Source: Oscillospiraceae bacterium (GTDB taxonomy: Bacteria > Bacillota > Clostridia > UMGS1810). Taken from it: 64,000 nucleotides of DNA. The stretch is taken from assembly GCA_015069095.1 (NCBI GenBank), contig SVJH01000011.1:1-64000 (forward strand). Direction: 5' to 3'. The notes below the pieces were generated by a model, which searched no databases, had not been told where the DNA came from, and saw only the letters and a program-made list of their open reading frames with translations. The position numbers were made by a program, and so were the translations under genes. This document shows positions 44,120 through 54,605 of the stretch, piece by piece. How positions within the stretch are numbered: position 1 is the first letter of the stretch; each line of letters begins with the position of its first letter.

Positions 44120-46084
44120 ATGGAAAAATTCAAATTAGTTTCGCCTTTTAAGCCGATGGGCGACCAGATTGATGCAATTGACACACTTACAAAAGGCATT
44201 ATTCGTGGCGACAAGGGTCAGACACTACTCGGTGTTACAGGAAGCGGGAAAACATTTACGATTGCAAATGTTATTGCAAATGTAAACAAGCCTACACTTG
44301 TGCTTGCACACAATAAAATTCTTGCAGCACAGCTTTGTAGTGAGTTTAAAGAATTTTTCCCTGAAAATGCGGTTGAATATTTTGTATCGTACTACGATTA
44401 TTATCAGCCGGAAGCATATATTCCTCAAAGTGATACTTATATTGAAAAAGACTCGTCAATTAACGATGAAATAGACAAACTAAGACACAGTGCAACAAGT
44501 TCTCTTTTTGAAAGACGAGATGTTATAATTGTTGCCAGTGTTTCGTGTATTTATGGTCTTGGCGACCCTGACGATTACCGAAATCTTATTGTGTCGGTAC
44601 GTGTAGGAAATCAGCTCGAAAGAGATACACTTCTTAGAAAACTTGTAGATATTCAGTACACAAGAAATGATATTGACTTTTCGCGTGGCTCGTTTAGGGT
44701 GCGCGGAGACGTTGTTGAAGTTTTTCCTGCATCGTCAAATGAGCACGCCATAAGAATAGAATTTTTTGGCGACGAAGTAGAAAGAATTTGTGAAATAGAC
44801 GTTTTAACGGGCGAAGTTTTAGGATTTCGCTCATATGTTGCAATATTTCCGGCATCGCACTATGCAACAACAAAAGAAAAAATGAAACGTGCTATTGTTA
44901 CAATAGAAGAAGAACTTAATGAAAGATGCGCTTACCTTAAAGAAAACGATAAAATTCTTGAAATGCAACGACTTATGCAAAGAACAAATTACGATCTTGA
45001 AATGATGCAGGAAATAGGATTTTGTCAGGGGATTGAAAACTATTCAAGACATATAAGCGGAAGAGAGCCGGGGAGCAGACCATACACACTTATAGACTAT
45101 TTTCCTGACGATTTTTTGCTTGTTGTTGACGAATCGCACGTTACAATTCCACAGGTAAGGGCAATGTATGCAGGCGATCGTTCAAGAAAAGAAACACTTG
45201 TTGAATACGGATTTCGACTTCCTTCGGCATTTGATAACAGACCGCTTAATTTTAACGAATTTGAACAACTTGTAAATCAGGCAATTTATGTAAGTGCAAC
45301 ACCTGCTATGTACGAAAAAGAAAAAAGTACATCTATTGCCGAGCAGGTAATTCGTCCGACAGGACTTCTTGACCCTGAAATTTTTGTACGTCCTATAAAA
45401 GGACAGATTGATAATTTAATTTCTGAAATAAAATCGGTTATAGAAAAAGAGGGAAGGGTACTTGTTACAACTCTTACAAAAAAACAGGCGGAGAGCCTTA
45501 CAGATTTTATTCGTGATGTTGGCATAAAAGTAAGATATTTACATTCTGATATTGACACAATAGAAAGAATGGAAATCGTGCGAGATTTACGCCTTGGCGT
45601 ATTTGATGTACTTGTTGGAATTAACCTTTTAAGAGAGGGCCTTGATATTCCTGAAACAATGCTTGTTGCTATACTTGATGCGGACAAAGAAGGATTTTTA
45701 CGAAGTGAAACATCACTTATCCAGACAATCGGACGTGCTGCAAGAAACAAAGATAGCCGTGTTATTATGTATGCAGATAACATTACACGTTCAATGCAAG
45801 TTGCAATAGATGAAACAAACCGTCGCCGTGAAATACAAATGGCGTACAATAAAGAGCATAACATCACTCCAAAGACCATTAAAAAGGACATAAGAGATGT
45901 TATAATGACATATACCGAAGATACAAAACCGGTTAAACAAACAAGTGAAAAATCAGAAATTTCAAAAGAAGACAAAATTACAGCGCTTACTCATCTTATG
46001 CGTGAAGCTGCAAGTAAACTTGAATTTGAAAGAGCGGCTCGCTTCAGAGATGAAATTGAAAAACTTAAAAAGGAGCTCATTTAA
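44120..46084 (+). CDS. uvrB: Excinuclease ABC subunit B
   Basis: UvrB is the damage-verifying helicase-like subunit of nucleotide excision repair. The 654-residue protein shows Walker [15 protein letters not shown] (about 37-50), the beta-hairpin segment [12 protein letters not shown] (about 92-103), the VDESH box, helicase motifs ([28 protein letters not shown]) and a C-terminal UVR domain (about 620-654) that contacts UvrC. RBS AAGGAGGG. uvrA follows after three bases, so they form one operon. Confidence 0.98.
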   Translation: MEKFKLVSPFKPMGDQIDAIDTLTKGIIRGDKGQTLLGVTGSGKTFTIANVIANVNKPTLVLAHNKILAAQLCSEFKEFFPENAVEYFVSYYDYYQPEAYIPQSDTYIEKDSSINDEIDKLRHSATSSLFERRDVIIVASVSCIYGLGDPDDYRNLIVSVRVGNQLERDTLLRKLVDIQYTRNDIDFSRGSFRVRGDVVEVFPASSNEHAIRIEFFGDEVERICEIDVLTGEVLGFRSYVAIFPASHYATTKEKMKRAIVTIEEELNERCAYLKENDKILEMQRLMQRTNYDLEMMQEIGFCQGIENYSRHISGREPGSRPYTLIDYFPDDFLLVVDESHVTIPQVRAMYAGDRSRKETLVEYGFRLPSAFDNRPLNFNEFEQLVNQAIYVSATPAMYEKEKSTSIAEQVIRPTGLLDPEIFVRPIKGQIDNLISEIKSVIEKEGRVLVTTLTKKQAESLTDFIRDVGIKVRYLHSDIDTIERMEIVRDLRLGVFDVLVGINLLREGLDIPETMLVAILDADKEGFLRSETSLIQTIGRAARNKDSRVIMYADNITRSMQVAIDETNRRREIQMAYNKEHNITPKTIKKDIRDVIMTYTEDTKPVKQTSEKSEISKEDKITALTHLMREAASKLEFERAARFRDEIEKLKKELI

Positions 46085-46087
46085 AAA

Positions 46088-48895
46088 ATGGCAAAAGATA
46101 TCATCATAAAAGGTGCAAAAGAGCATAACCTTAAAAATATAGATATAACTATTCCGCGTGATAAATTTATTGTTTTTACAGGGCTTAGCGGTTCGGGTAA
46201 ATCTTCTCTTGCATTTGATACAATATATGCAGAAGGTCAAAGAAGATATGTAGAATCTTTATCATCGTACGCGCGTCAGTTTTTAGGACAGATGGAAAAA
46301 CCTGATGTAGACTATATTGAAGGACTTTCTCCTGCAATAAGTATTGACCAGAAAACAACAAGTAAAAATCCGCGTTCAACTGTTGGAACAGTTACAGAAA
46401 TTTACGATTATTTAAGGCTTATATTTGCAAGAATTGGTATTCCGCACTGTCCAAATTGCGGAAAAGTTATAAAACAACAGTCAATAGACGAAATTACGGA
46501 TAAGATTATGTCTTTTGACGAAGGCACTAAAATACAGATTTTAGCGCCTGTAATCCGTGCAAAAAAAGGTGAACATGTTAAAATTTTTGAAGATGCAAAA
46601 AAGAACGGATACGTTCGTGTTCGTGTTGATGGCGAAACACGTGATTTGTATGAAGAAATAAAACTTGAAAAAACAAAAAAACATTCAATTGAAATTGTAA
46701 TTGACCGTCTTGTTGTAAAAGACGGAATTATGCAACGTCTTACAGATTCTTGCGAAACAGCGATTAAACTTGGCAAAGGACTTGTAATTGTAGATGTAAT
46801 CGGCGATAAGGAAATAATGTTTAGTACAAATTACGCTTGTCCTGATTGTAATATAAATATCGAGGAATTATCGCCAAGAATGTTTTCGTTTAACTCTCCG
46901 TTTGGTGCGTGTTCTTCATGCGCAGGACTTGGAACTCTTATGGAAATTGACCCTGATATCATAATTCCCGATAAAACACTTTCAATAAATGAAGGCGCAA
47001 TAAAAGCAACGGGCTGGTCTGTAAATGACCCTGATTCAATTGCAGTAGCGGTATTTAATGGTCTTGCAAAAACGTATAATTTTAGTCTTGATACACCAAT
47101 AGGTGAACTTGATGAAAAAATTTACAACATACTTTTGTACGGAACGGGCAAAGAAGCAATAAGGTATTTTTATAAATATGATATTCATAAGCCTTTTGAA
47201 GGTATTATTAAAAATCTTGAAAGACGTCACAAAGAGTCATTTTCAAGTTATGTGCGTGCAGAAATAGAAACTTATATGGGAAACCGAGTTTGTCCTGAAT
47301 GCCACGGGCACAGGCTTAAAAAAGAAGTTCTTGCAGTAAAAATCGGCGGTAAAAATATTTACGAAGTTACCCAAATGCCAATACGAGATTGTAAAGAATT
47401 TTTTGATAACCTTGTTTTATCAGAAAAAGAAAAAGCAATAGCGCATCAGGTTTTAAAAGAAATAAATGCACGTCTTACATTCCTTTTAGATGTAGGTCTT
47501 GACTATCTTACACTTTCAAGAAGTTCAGGTACACTTTCAGGCGGCGAGGCACAAAGAATCCGTCTTGCAACACAAATCGGCTCGGGTCTTACAGGTGTTT
47601 TATATATTCTTGATGAACCAAGTATAGGACTTCATCAGCGTGATAATGACCGCCTACTTAAAACACTTAAAAATTTAAGAGATTTAGGTAATACCCTGAT
47701 AGTTGTAGAACATGACGAAGACACAATGTATGCGGCAGACCACATAGTTGATATTGGCCCCGGTGCAGGTATTCATGGAGGATACGTTGTTGCCGAGGGT
47801 GATGTAAGCAAAATTATAAATACTAAAGAAAGCATTACAGGTCAGTATTTAAGCGGTAAAAAGAAAATAGAAATTCCAAAAGAAACAAGAGAAGGAAACG
47901 GCAAATATTTAGAAGTAATAGGTGCATGCCAGAACAATTTAAAAAATATAGATGTTAAAATTCCTCTTGGAAAATTTGTTGCTGTAACAGGCGTTTCAGG
48001 AAGCGGAAAAAGTAGTCTTGTAAATGAAATAATTTACAAAAAACTTGCAACAAAACTTAACGGCGCAAGAAAGAAGAGCGGTGCGCATAAAAAAATCAAC
48101 GGAATTGAGCATCTTGATAAAGTTATAAATATTGACCAGTCGCCAATTGGAAGAACTCCGCGTTCTAATCCTGCAACATATACAGGTGTGTTTACTGATA
48201 TACGTGATGTTTTTGCAAACACAAATGAAGCAAAAATACGTGGCTATAAATCAGGAAGATTTAGTTTTAATGTGGCGGGCGGAAGATGTGAAGCGTGTCA
48301 GGGAGACGGAATACTTAAAATTGAAATGCACTTTTTATCTGACGTGTATGTGCCGTGTGAAGTTTGTAAAGGCAAACGCTACAACAGAGAAACTCTTGAA
48401 GTAAAATACAAAGACAAAACGATATCTGATGTACTTGATATGACAGTTGAAGAAGGACTTGAATTTTTCAAAAATCATCCTAAAATAAAAAGAAAACTTC
48501 AAACACTTTACGATGTTGGCTTAGGTTATATTAAAATCGGTCAGTCATCAACTACACTTTCAGGCGGAGAAGCTCAAAGGGTAAAACTTGCAACTGAACT
48601 TAGCAAAAAAAGTACAGGAAAAACTGTGTATATTTTAGATGAACCTACAACAGGACTTCATATTGCAGACGTTCATAAACTTATTGAAGTTTTAAACCGT
48701 CTTGCAGATAGCGGAAATACAATAATTGTAATTGAGCACAATTTAGACATAATAAAAACTGCCGATTATATCATCGATTTAGGTCCTGAAGGCGGAGATA
48801 AAGGCGGATTAGTAGTTTGTACAGGAACGCCTATGGAAGTTTCAAAAAACAAAAAATCGTACACAGGAAAATATCTTAAAAAGTATTTTGAATAA
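46088..48895 (+). CDS. uvrA: Excinuclease ABC subunit A
   Basis: UvrA is the dimeric ABC-type ATPase that finds DNA lesions and loads UvrB. The 935-residue protein has two ABC halves: Walker [14 protein letters not shown] (about 31-43) and [13 protein letters not shown] (about 636-648), with two LSGGEAQR signatures. Cysteine pairs for zinc modules are present ([33 protein letters not shown]). The ATG is three bases after the uvrB stop, with AGGAG inside the end of uvrB. Confidence 0.98.
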   Translation: MAKDIIIKGAKEHNLKNIDITIPRDKFIVFTGLSGSGKSSLAFDTIYAEGQRRYVESLSSYARQFLGQMEKPDVDYIEGLSPAISIDQKTTSKNPRSTVGTVTEIYDYLRLIFARIGIPHCPNCGKVIKQQSIDEITDKIMSFDEGTKIQILAPVIRAKKGEHVKIFEDAKKNGYVRVRVDGETRDLYEEIKLEKTKKHSIEIVIDRLVVKDGIMQRLTDSCETAIKLGKGLVIVDVIGDKEIMFSTNYACPDCNINIEELSPRMFSFNSPFGACSSCAGLGTLMEIDPDIIIPDKTLSINEGAIKATGWSVNDPDSIAVAVFNGLAKTYNFSLDTPIGELDEKIYNILLYGTGKEAIRYFYKYDIHKPFEGIIKNLERRHKESFSSYVRAEIETYMGNRVCPECHGHRLKKEVLAVKIGGKNIYEVTQMPIRDCKEFFDNLVLSEKEKAIAHQVLKEINARLTFLLDVGLDYLTLSRSSGTLSGGEAQRIRLATQIGSGLTGVLYILDEPSIGLHQRDNDRLLKTLKNLRDLGNTLIVVEHDEDTMYAADHIVDIGPGAGIHGGYVVAEGDVSKIINTKESITGQYLSGKKKIEIPKETREGNGKYLEVIGACQNNLKNIDVKIPLGKFVAVTGVSGSGKSSLVNEIIYKKLATKLNGARKKSGAHKKINGIEHLDKVINIDQSPIGRTPRSNPATYTGVFTDIRDVFANTNEAKIRGYKSGRFSFNVAGGRCEACQGDGILKIEMHFLSDVYVPCEVCKGKRYNRETLEVKYKDKTISDVLDMTVEEGLEFFKNHPKIKRKLQTLYDVGLGYIKIGQSSTTLSGGEAQRVKLATELSKKSTGKTVYILDEPTTGLHIADVHKLIEVLNRLADSGNTIIVIEHNLDIIKTADYIIDLGPEGGDKGGLVVCTGTPMEVSKNKKSYTGKYLKKYFE

Positions 48896-48900
48896 CAAAT

Positions 48901-48930
48901 AAAACCGAGTGAAATTTCACTCGGTTTTTT
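48901..48930. terminator. Bidirectional terminator, uvrA / glutaminase-like gene
   Basis: AAAACCGAGTGAAA and its exact complement TTTCACTCGGTTTT form a perfect palindrome, followed by T residues, between convergent stops. Confidence 0.9.
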
Positions 48931-48932
48931 AA

Positions 48933-50957
48933 TTAAAGCATATTTATAAATACGCCGCCAAGAACTGTTCTGTTCTGGAACCCTATTGTGTGTCCCGGCA
49001 TATTTGGATGTACGTGAGTTCTTTGGTCGCCGCTTGTTGTGTAGTACCAGTCAGTAATAGGAACTCTTGTTTCAGATTCGTTTAGCATATTCCAGATAGA
49101 TTTGTAAATCTTATCTGTATATTCTTTATCATCTGTCATAACGGTTGTCCAAGCAAGCCAGTCAATTTTTGTATAATCTTCCCTTGAATCAAGCGGAACA
49201 CCATATCTGTTAAGTTTTGTAAGGTAGAACGCCTGTTCTCTTTTAGATACTTCCTTATCAAAAATGTTTATATCTAACAATCTGTCCCAAACGATGTTGT
49301 ATTTTAAACTCCATGTATCTTTTGTATCAAATGTAAGAGCGCTTGATTTTTCTGTTTTTGTATCTTCAATCCATCTTTTAGCGTAATCTTTTGCGATATC
49401 TAAATATTTTTCATCTCCAAACATTTTTGCGTACGCTGCAATACCAAGAATTGCTTTTAAACTTAGGTTGCAGTTGTGTGCAAGTTTACCTGCAAAATCG
49501 TCTGTGCAAAGTTGGAATTCAGGGTTATATCCGTATTCTACAAGGTAATCAACCCATATTTTTAATGTTTCTTTATATTTTGTTGCGTATTCAAGTGAGT
49601 TTTCCCATTTTGATATAGCAGCAAATATTAAAAGCATATTTCCGCATTCTTCAACAGGCATCTGACCAAGTTCGTTTGCACTGTTTACGTCATCAATGTT
49701 TTTAATAATTTCGTCGTTATCTGCTCTTTTCATACCAATTTTATATCTCATAGAATATACCTGTGCATTACATTTTGGATATGTACCGCAGTCGTGTGGA
49801 GCATATTTATATGGCCAAAGTCCAGAATTATAATATCTCATAATCGGTCTTATCATGCCTTTAACAAGTTCAGTGTTGTATTTTAAAAACATCGGAATTG
49901 AAGGATATGTAACGTCAACAGTAGCAATACATCCGTTTGAATAACATTCTTTTGAAAGGAAAAGTACATCGCCTTTGTCGTCTGTTACTATTTTGTGAGC
50001 CGCAATTGCCTGTCTGTATGAAAGGGCAATAAGATCTGCGTATTCTTCTGACACTTTTTTAGCATCATCAAGAATTTCTTTTTCGGCTTTGTAAACTTCT
50101 TTTTTAATATCTTCAAAATCTTCAACTGCACATTTAAGCATATTTTCAAATGTTTTATAGTGCTTTTTATAGTAAGCATCCATATGCTCATTAAAATATT
50201 CAATAGATTTTATATCGTCGTAAGCAAGAACAATAACATCGCTTAATTTATCTGTAATTGTAAATGTAACAGGGCCCTTGGCCATTGCATCATATACGGC
50301 ATCTTTGTCAAATTTAGAATGGAACGGATCTGTTTCGCGTCCTCTTGTAAACTGATATCTTAAGTTAAGGCTGTTTACATCAGCATTTTTGTGTATAAAG
50401 TAAAAATAACCCCAGTCAATTCTTAAATCATCGCCTGATTTTGCAAGAATGTTTTGCTCAACATTTCCAACACGAGCCCAGCCGTCGCCGTATTCAAATT
50501 TAACTTTTTGTCCTGCTTTGTCAACACAAACTTCTGACTGAACGTCAAAGTAAAGTTCTATTTTATGTTCTTTGTTATCTTTTATTTCAACATCGTAGTA
50601 AATGTAAGATACAGGTCTTGATGCAATTTCAAGTCTATTTAAAAGAAGAGGTGTTAAAAAGTTAAGATTAAGTTTTACAATATCATTTTCAAATACATAT
50701 TCTGTATGCATAGGGTAAACTTTTACGCTTGTTTGTTTAATATTTTTTGGTTCTTGGGTGTAGTAAACATCGTTTAAGTTTCTTTTTCCCATAAATTTGT
50801 ATGTATCGCCGTCAATTCTTATCATACCGCACATATTCATACTTCTGCCTGTCCAGTGGCGTGTGTAGTCATCATAAAGATTGTCTGCACAAGACCATAT
50901 ACTAAAGTACGGGTCAACTGTAACAAGAGGTACAGCGACTGGTCTTAAATTTTCCAT
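48933..50957 (-). CDS. GtaA-type glutaminase-like protein (DUF4965/DUF5127/DUF1793)
   Basis: The 674-residue protein begins LRPVAVPLVTVDPYFSIWS and continues DDYTRHWTGRSMNMCGMIRIDG, the typical N-terminal beta-domain of this family. The C-terminal half (about 300-674) resembles the (alpha/alpha)6 barrel of DUF4965/DUF1793, with VTYPSIPMFLKYN, RPIMRYYNSGLWPYKYAPHDCGTYP and ADNDE. Fungal GtaA gives the glutaminase name, but many bacterial members are next to sugar-use genes and could be glycosidases. No signal peptide is visible. It is transcribed divergently from an AraC regulator, which probably controls it. Confidence 0.85.
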   Translation of the reverse strand: MENLRPVAVPLVTVDPYFSIWSCADNLYDDYTRHWTGRSMNMCGMIRIDGDTYKFMGKRNLNDVYYTQEPKNIKQTSVKVYPMHTEYVFENDIVKLNLNFLTPLLLNRLEIASRPVSYIYYDVEIKDNKEHKIELYFDVQSEVCVDKAGQKVKFEYGDGWARVGNVEQNILAKSGDDLRIDWGYFYFIHKNADVNSLNLRYQFTRGRETDPFHSKFDKDAVYDAMAKGPVTFTITDKLSDVIVLAYDDIKSIEYFNEHMDAYYKKHYKTFENMLKCAVEDFEDIKKEVYKAEKEILDDAKKVSEEYADLIALSYRQAIAAHKIVTDDKGDVLFLSKECYSNGCIATVDVTYPSIPMFLKYNTELVKGMIRPIMRYYNSGLWPYKYAPHDCGTYPKCNAQVYSMRYKIGMKRADNDEIIKNIDDVNSANELGQMPVEECGNMLLIFAAISKWENSLEYATKYKETLKIWVDYLVEYGYNPEFQLCTDDFAGKLAHNCNLSLKAILGIAAYAKMFGDEKYLDIAKDYAKRWIEDTKTEKSSALTFDTKDTWSLKYNIVWDRLLDINIFDKEVSKREQAFYLTKLNRYGVPLDSREDYTKIDWLAWTTVMTDDKEYTDKIYKSIWNMLNESETRVPITDWYYTTSGDQRTHVHPNMPGHTIGFQNRTVLGGVFINML

Positions 50958-50990
50958 AAAAACAACTCCTTTTTTTATTGCTTTTCTTAT

Positions 50991-51019
50991 ATTATAATGT
51001 TATAATTAAGTAAATACAA
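50991..51019 (-). promoter_or_regulatory. Promoter of the glutaminase-like gene
   Basis: On the minus strand TTGTAT, 17 bases, TATAAT, inside the 99-base gap shared with the divergent AraC gene. Confidence 0.7.
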
Positions 51020-51056
51020 TGTAATATATTATGAAAAAGATGAGGAATACACGCAT

Positions 51057-51839
51057 ATGACGGAAGAAAAATTCTATACTCTTAAAAAAGATGATCCAAA
51101 AATGCCGGTATGTTTTGATTTAATCGGTATTTCATACTGCGATGAAACATATTACATACGCCGCAGAAAATCTTCGCAATATATACTTGAATATATAATA
51201 GAAGGCGAGGGCACCGTTGAAGTTGAAGGCCATGTTTATCATCCTAAAAAGGGTGATGTATATTTTTTGCCGAGGGATATTCCGCATATATATTATTCTT
51301 CAAAAAACGATCCATGGACAAAAATATGGGCTAATATTCGCGGTCCTTTGGTTGATTATCTTGCATCAAATTACGAACTTGGGTACTATTTTGAAAATTT
51401 AGATATCTACAATGAAATGAAAAGTATAATTGCAATAGCAAAAAACAGCAAAGATGTTCTTGCTGCATCTGAAGTTGTGTTTAAGATATTTAACAAAATG
51501 TACTCAAGTGTACAAAACAGAAAAAAATATGCTCTTTCAGATATGCTTAAAGATTATATCGACGCAAATATTACTGCAAAAATAACAATAGAAGATATGG
51601 CATCATTTATAGGAAAATCGCCTTCACAGGTAACAAAAATTTTTAAATCGGCTTATAATACAACACCATACGAATATCTTATAAAAACAAAAATAAACCT
51701 TGCAAAAAATCTCCTTAAAAATACAAGTCTTTCTATTAAAGAGATTTCAACAAGGCTATCATTTACAGATGAATACTATTTTTCAAATACATTTAAAAAA
51801 CGAGTCGGAACTTCGCCAAAGTTTTACAGAAATTCATAA
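51057..51839 (+). CDS. AraC-family transcriptional regulator with cupin sensor domain
   Basis: The 260-residue protein has an N-terminal cupin-like sugar-sensing domain (about 25-100: YILEYIIEGEGTVEVEG, YFLPRDIPHIYYSS) and two C-terminal helix-turn-helix motifs (about 160-258: ITIEDMASFIGKSPSQVTKIF and SIKEISTRLSFTDEYYFSNTF, then KRVGTSPKFYR). This layout fits regulators of carbohydrate use. Its divergent position makes the glutaminase-like gene the first candidate target. Confidence 0.92.
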   Translation: MTEEKFYTLKKDDPKMPVCFDLIGISYCDETYYIRRRKSSQYILEYIIEGEGTVEVEGHVYHPKKGDVYFLPRDIPHIYYSSKNDPWTKIWANIRGPLVDYLASNYELGYYFENLDIYNEMKSIIAIAKNSKDVLAASEVVFKIFNKMYSSVQNRKKYALSDMLKDYIDANITAKITIEDMASFIGKSPSQVTKIFKSAYNTTPYEYLIKTKINLAKNLLKNTSLSIKEISTRLSFTDEYYFSNTFKKRVGTSPKFYRNS

Positions 51840-51870
51840 AAAAACGGATTGCTTTTGCAATCCGTTTTTT
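51840..51870. terminator. Bidirectional terminator, AraC / symporter
   Basis: AAAAACGGATTGC / GCAATCCGTTTTT stem with a short loop, between convergent stops. Confidence 0.88.
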
Positions 51871-51876
51871 AAATTA

Positions 51877-53295
51877 TTATTTGTTTTTCTTGTTTTTGGC
51901 ATTTTTTGCAACTACTTTTCCAAGTGCAAAAAGTGCGATGGCATTAGGAATTACCATTAAGTAGTTAAAGAAGTCTGTAAGTTCCCAAACGAGATCGTTT
52001 TTAAGAAGTGAACCTAAGAATATAAATCCAACTGCAATTATTGAGTAAACAACAACTGCAACTTTGTCGTTTTTAAATAAGTACTGCATATTGACTTTAC
52101 CAAAGAAGTTCCAGCCGATAATTGTTGAAAATGCAAAGAATAAAAGGCAAATTGCAACAAAAGAATTACCTAAACTATTACCAAAAACACTTGAAACAGC
52201 CATTTGCATTGCACTTGTTTTTGAAACAACTGCGGCTTCACCTGCTGTAGCAGCAAGATATGCATTACCTGAAAGGTTAGCAAGAGGGCCGTTTCCTGTA
52301 TATAGACAAGTAATAACAACAAGTGCTGTCATTGTAAGAACCACGAATGTGTCGATAAACACACCAACCATAGCTGCAACACCCTGATCATGTGGTTTTT
52401 CAACGTTTGCCTGAGCGTGAGCATGAGGTGTAGAACCCATACCTGCTTCGTTAGAGAAAAGACCTCTTTTTGCACCCTGACTGATAGCAGTTTTAAGTGC
52501 AGCACCAATACCGCCACCGATTAAAGCGTTTGGAGTAAATGCATATTTGAATATCATACCGATTGTTTCAGGAACGAATTTAATTTTTGCAATAAGAATT
52601 ACAAGTCCGCTAAGTAGGAATATACCAGCCATAATAGGAACAAGTTTTTCTGTAACAGATGCAATTCTCTGAATACCGCCGATGAATATAAATGCAGCGA
52701 TAACAGCAACAATAATACCAATAGCCCAAACAGGAATGCCAAATGCTGTGTTGCAAGATTCAGCAATTGAGTTAGACTGAACCATACTTCCCATAAATCC
52801 GAGAGCAAGAATTGCTGCTATTGAGAAGAAATAAGCAAGAAAAGTACCAAATCCGTTAGGAAATGCTTTTTTTATGTAGTAAACAGGACCGCCGTGAATT
52901 TCCCCGTCATCGCCTTTAACTTTTGTTTCCTGAGCAAGTACTGCTTCGGCATAGTTAGTAGCCATACCCAAAAACGCAATAACCCACATCCAAAAAATAG
53001 CACCCGGACCACCTGTTAAAATAGCACCTGATGCACCAACTATGTTACCTGTACCAACCTGTGCGGCAATGGCAGTAGCAAGTGCCTGGAATGATGTTAA
53101 TCCCGATGCATTTTTTCCGCCGCTTAGTTTAAAACCGCCAAATACTTTTTTCATGCCTTCACCAAAACAACGAATCTGAACAAAACGTGTTTTAAATGTG
53201 AAATAAAGACCAACACCTACAAGAAGAATAATCAAAATGTAGTCAGCAAGGTATGAATTTGCTTTTGCGACAAATTTTAAAATTTGTTCTTGCAT
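51877..53295 (-). CDS. Sodium:alanine/glycine symporter (AGCS family)
   Basis: The ATG at 53295 is chosen: GGAGGTTT precedes it and MQEQILKFVAKANSYLADYI is the family's usual start; any longer frame would run through the riboswitch leader. The 472-residue protein has about 10-11 membrane helices and the AGCS core (FQALATAIAAQVGTGNIVG, GGPGAIFWMW, LFSNEAGMGSTPHAHA). It imports alanine or glycine with sodium. The upstream glycine riboswitch supports glycine as the relevant substrate. Confidence 0.95.
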   Translation of the reverse strand: MQEQILKFVAKANSYLADYILIILLVGVGLYFTFKTRFVQIRCFGEGMKKVFGGFKLSGGKNASGLTSFQALATAIAAQVGTGNIVGASGAILTGGPGAIFWMWVIAFLGMATNYAEAVLAQETKVKGDDGEIHGGPVYYIKKAFPNGFGTFLAYFFSIAAILALGFMGSMVQSNSIAESCNTAFGIPVWAIGIIVAVIAAFIFIGGIQRIASVTEKLVPIMAGIFLLSGLVILIAKIKFVPETIGMIFKYAFTPNALIGGGIGAALKTAISQGAKRGLFSNEAGMGSTPHAHAQANVEKPHDQGVAAMVGVFIDTFVVLTMTALVVITCLYTGNGPLANLSGNAYLAATAGEAAVVSKTSAMQMAVSSVFGNSLGNSFVAICLLFFAFSTIIGWNFFGKVNMQYLFKNDKVAVVVYSIIAVGFIFLGSLLKNDLVWELTDFFNYLMVIPNAIALFALGKVVAKNAKNKKNK

Positions 53296-53325
53296 AATAA
53301 AAAACCTCCAATAAATTTTTTCAAT

Positions 53326-53352
53326 AAAAAAAGCTGCATGTTTAAAAAACAG
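53326..53352 (-). terminator. Terminator-like hairpin between glycine aptamer and symporter
   Basis: On the minus strand GCTG...CAGC closes a hairpin with an inner TTT/AAA pairing, followed by T7. It lies between the aptamer and the RBS, so it may be the riboswitch expression platform. The stem is short, hence moderate confidence. Confidence 0.5.
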
Positions 53353-53389
53353 CAACTCTGAAAACAAAGAATAAACATTCTTTTTAAAT

Positions 53390-53480
53390 TCCTCTATCCT
53401 TTTGCCTGAGAGATTCGGCATTTCTACCTTGCACCTTCGGCACTCAAATAAATGAGATTCTCCAGAGTCCCCTCAGCTTC
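53390..53480 (-). promoter_or_regulatory. Glycine riboswitch (single aptamer)
   Basis: The minus strand contains the glycine aptamer hallmarks in order: GGAGAATCTC, TGCCGAAGGTGCAAGG, ATGCCGAATCTCTCAGGC and AAAAGGATAGAGG, which are the GCCGAAGG and CUCUCAGGCAAAAGGA cores. Only one aptamer is visible between the promoter and the gene. It controls the AGCS symporter, a known pairing for this class. Whether glycine turns the gene on or off cannot be read with certainty. Confidence 0.92.
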
Positions 53481-53532
53481 CAGTCCGATTTGTTCTAAAA
53501 GTTTCAATGGGTAATATTTCATTGTCCGGATT

Positions 53533-53561
53533 ATTGTAACACATAATATTTAAAAATGCAA
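53533..53561 (-). promoter_or_regulatory. Promoter of the riboswitch-symporter transcript
   Basis: On the minus strand TTGCAT, 17 bases, TACAAT, placing the transcript start just before the aptamer. Confidence 0.68.
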
Positions 53562-53603
53562 CAAAAAATTACAAAACAAAGTAAAAAAATTGAAAAAAAC
53601 TTC

Positions 53604-53632
53604 TTGACAATTATATTTTTATTTGGTATTAT
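53604..53632 (+). promoter_or_regulatory. Promoter of tRNA-Gln
   Basis: TTGACA, 17 bases, TATTAT; about 20 bases before the tRNA. Confidence 0.8.
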
Positions 53633-53652
53633 ATTAGATGTTCTAATAATAT

Positions 53653-53729
53653 TGGGGTATAGCCAAGTCGGTAAGGCACCGGATTCTGATTCCGGCATTT
53701 CCTAGGTTCGAGTCCTAGTACCCCAGCCA
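53653..53729 (+). tRNA. tRNA-Gln (anticodon CUG)
   Basis: Acceptor TGGGGTA/TACCCCA, D-stem GCC/GGC, anticodon stem CCGGA/TCCGG with loop TTCTGAT (anticodon CTG at 34-36), T-arm CTAGG-TTCGAGT-CCTAG, discriminator G and encoded CCA. It reads CAG codons. It has its own promoter and terminator. Confidence 0.97.
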
Positions 53730-53730
53730 G

Positions 53731-53769
53731 AAAAAGCATCAATCTTGTATCAAGATTGATGCTTTTTTT
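53731..53769 (+). terminator. Terminator of tRNA-Gln
   Basis: AAAAAGCATCAATCTTG / CAAGATTGATGCTTTTT long perfect stem and T run. Confidence 0.92.
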
Positions 53770-53843
53770 CATTGAAATACGCCTGTGGCGTGTGAAAAAG
53801 GATTTATTTTATTTCACAGAAAACGAAGTTGATATTTCACTTA

Positions 53844-53872
53844 TGGACAAGAATAATCATATGTGCTATAAT
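53844..53872 (+). promoter_or_regulatory. Promoter of the 154-residue lipoprotein gene
   Basis: TGGACA, 17 bases, TATAAT with TGC just before it (extended -10). It decides the start: translation begins downstream at 53894. Confidence 0.72.
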
Positions 53873-53893
53873 AATTTTAAGGAGTGTGATATT

Positions 53894-54358
53894 ATGAAAA
53901 AGTTAATGGCAATCATATTTACCATAGTATGTGTATTTAGTTTTACAGGATGTGAAAAAACACCAATCAGCACAGAAGTGGAGACAGAAACAAAAACAGA
54001 AATAAGCAATAAACCAGTTTTCTGTTATATAAAAGAAATTCATAATAAAACGATGGCGTTTGATGAAATTGAATGGGTAGAGGTACCCGGCGAACGTGCA
54101 ACAGAATTGAATGTAACAGATGAAGACGCCCCAAATGGATATTATATTCATAATGAAGAAAATGTTATAACAGAAATTGATATTGCAGATGATTGTAAGA
54201 TTTTTATTTTGGATTGGGAAAACAGTTTTACAGAAAAGCAGGTAGAACTTACCGATTTTATTGATATACTTGACCAGAGAGACGGTGCCTTAATCCCATA
54301 TATGCTTACTATTAAAGATGGTAAGATAATTAACATTAAAGAACACTACATTCCCTAA
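53894..54358 (+). CDS. Putative lipoprotein of unknown function (154 residues)
   Basis: The ATG at 53894 follows AAGGAGTG and lies 22 bases after a good -10 box, which excludes longer frames. The signal peptide MKKLMAIIFTIVCVFSFTGC ends in a lipobox-like FTGC, predicting a membrane-anchored lipoprotein with mature Cys20. The rest is acidic and contains KEIHNKTMAFDEIEWVEVPG, DEDAPNGYYIHNEE and ITEIDIADDCKIFILD, features I associate with small secreted clostridial proteins but cannot name. Function unknown. It is a single-gene unit ending before the hairpin at 54470. Confidence 0.75.
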   Translation: MKKLMAIIFTIVCVFSFTGCEKTPISTEVETETKTEISNKPVFCYIKEIHNKTMAFDEIEWVEVPGERATELNVTDEDAPNGYYIHNEENVITEIDIADDCKIFILDWENSFTEKQVELTDFIDILDQRDGALIPYMLTIKDGKIINIKEHYIP

Positions 54359-54469
54359 AAGTATTGGCACGATGAAGAAATGCGACTGCTGATAACCCAA
54401 AAATGCTGCTTAGTATTTCACTTATAAATAATAAAATACGGAAAATTTAAATAGAATTGATGTTTTATA

Positions 54470-54499
54470 CCGCCACAAAAGTGGCGGTTTTCTTTTTTT
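54470..54499 (+). terminator. Terminator-like hairpin downstream of the lipoprotein gene
   Basis: ACCGCCAC-AAAA-GTGGCGGT stem, then a T-rich run. It lies 110 bases after the stop. Confidence 0.85.
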
Positions 54500-54605
54500 C
54501 TAAATTCTATTGATAAAAAATAAAAAATGTGATAAACTGATTATGCCAAATAAACTCAATAGAATAGATGAAAAAGGGTATTTTTGTTTTTTAAAAAAGT
54601 ATAAT

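Noticed and set aside
45286-45975. 229-codon minus-strand frame inside uvrB
   Set aside because: It is wholly opposite a well-conserved uvrB sequence, lacks an RBS and has no recognisable motif.
53296-53421. N-terminal extension of the symporter frame
   Set aside because: The extra codons fall in the glycine aptamer and terminator hairpin; GGAGGTTT and the family N-terminus mark the ATG at 53295.
53653-54358. tRNA-Gln as an integration site for a mobile element
   Set aside because: No integrase, no repeat of the tRNA 3' end downstream, and the neighbouring genes look native in codon use.
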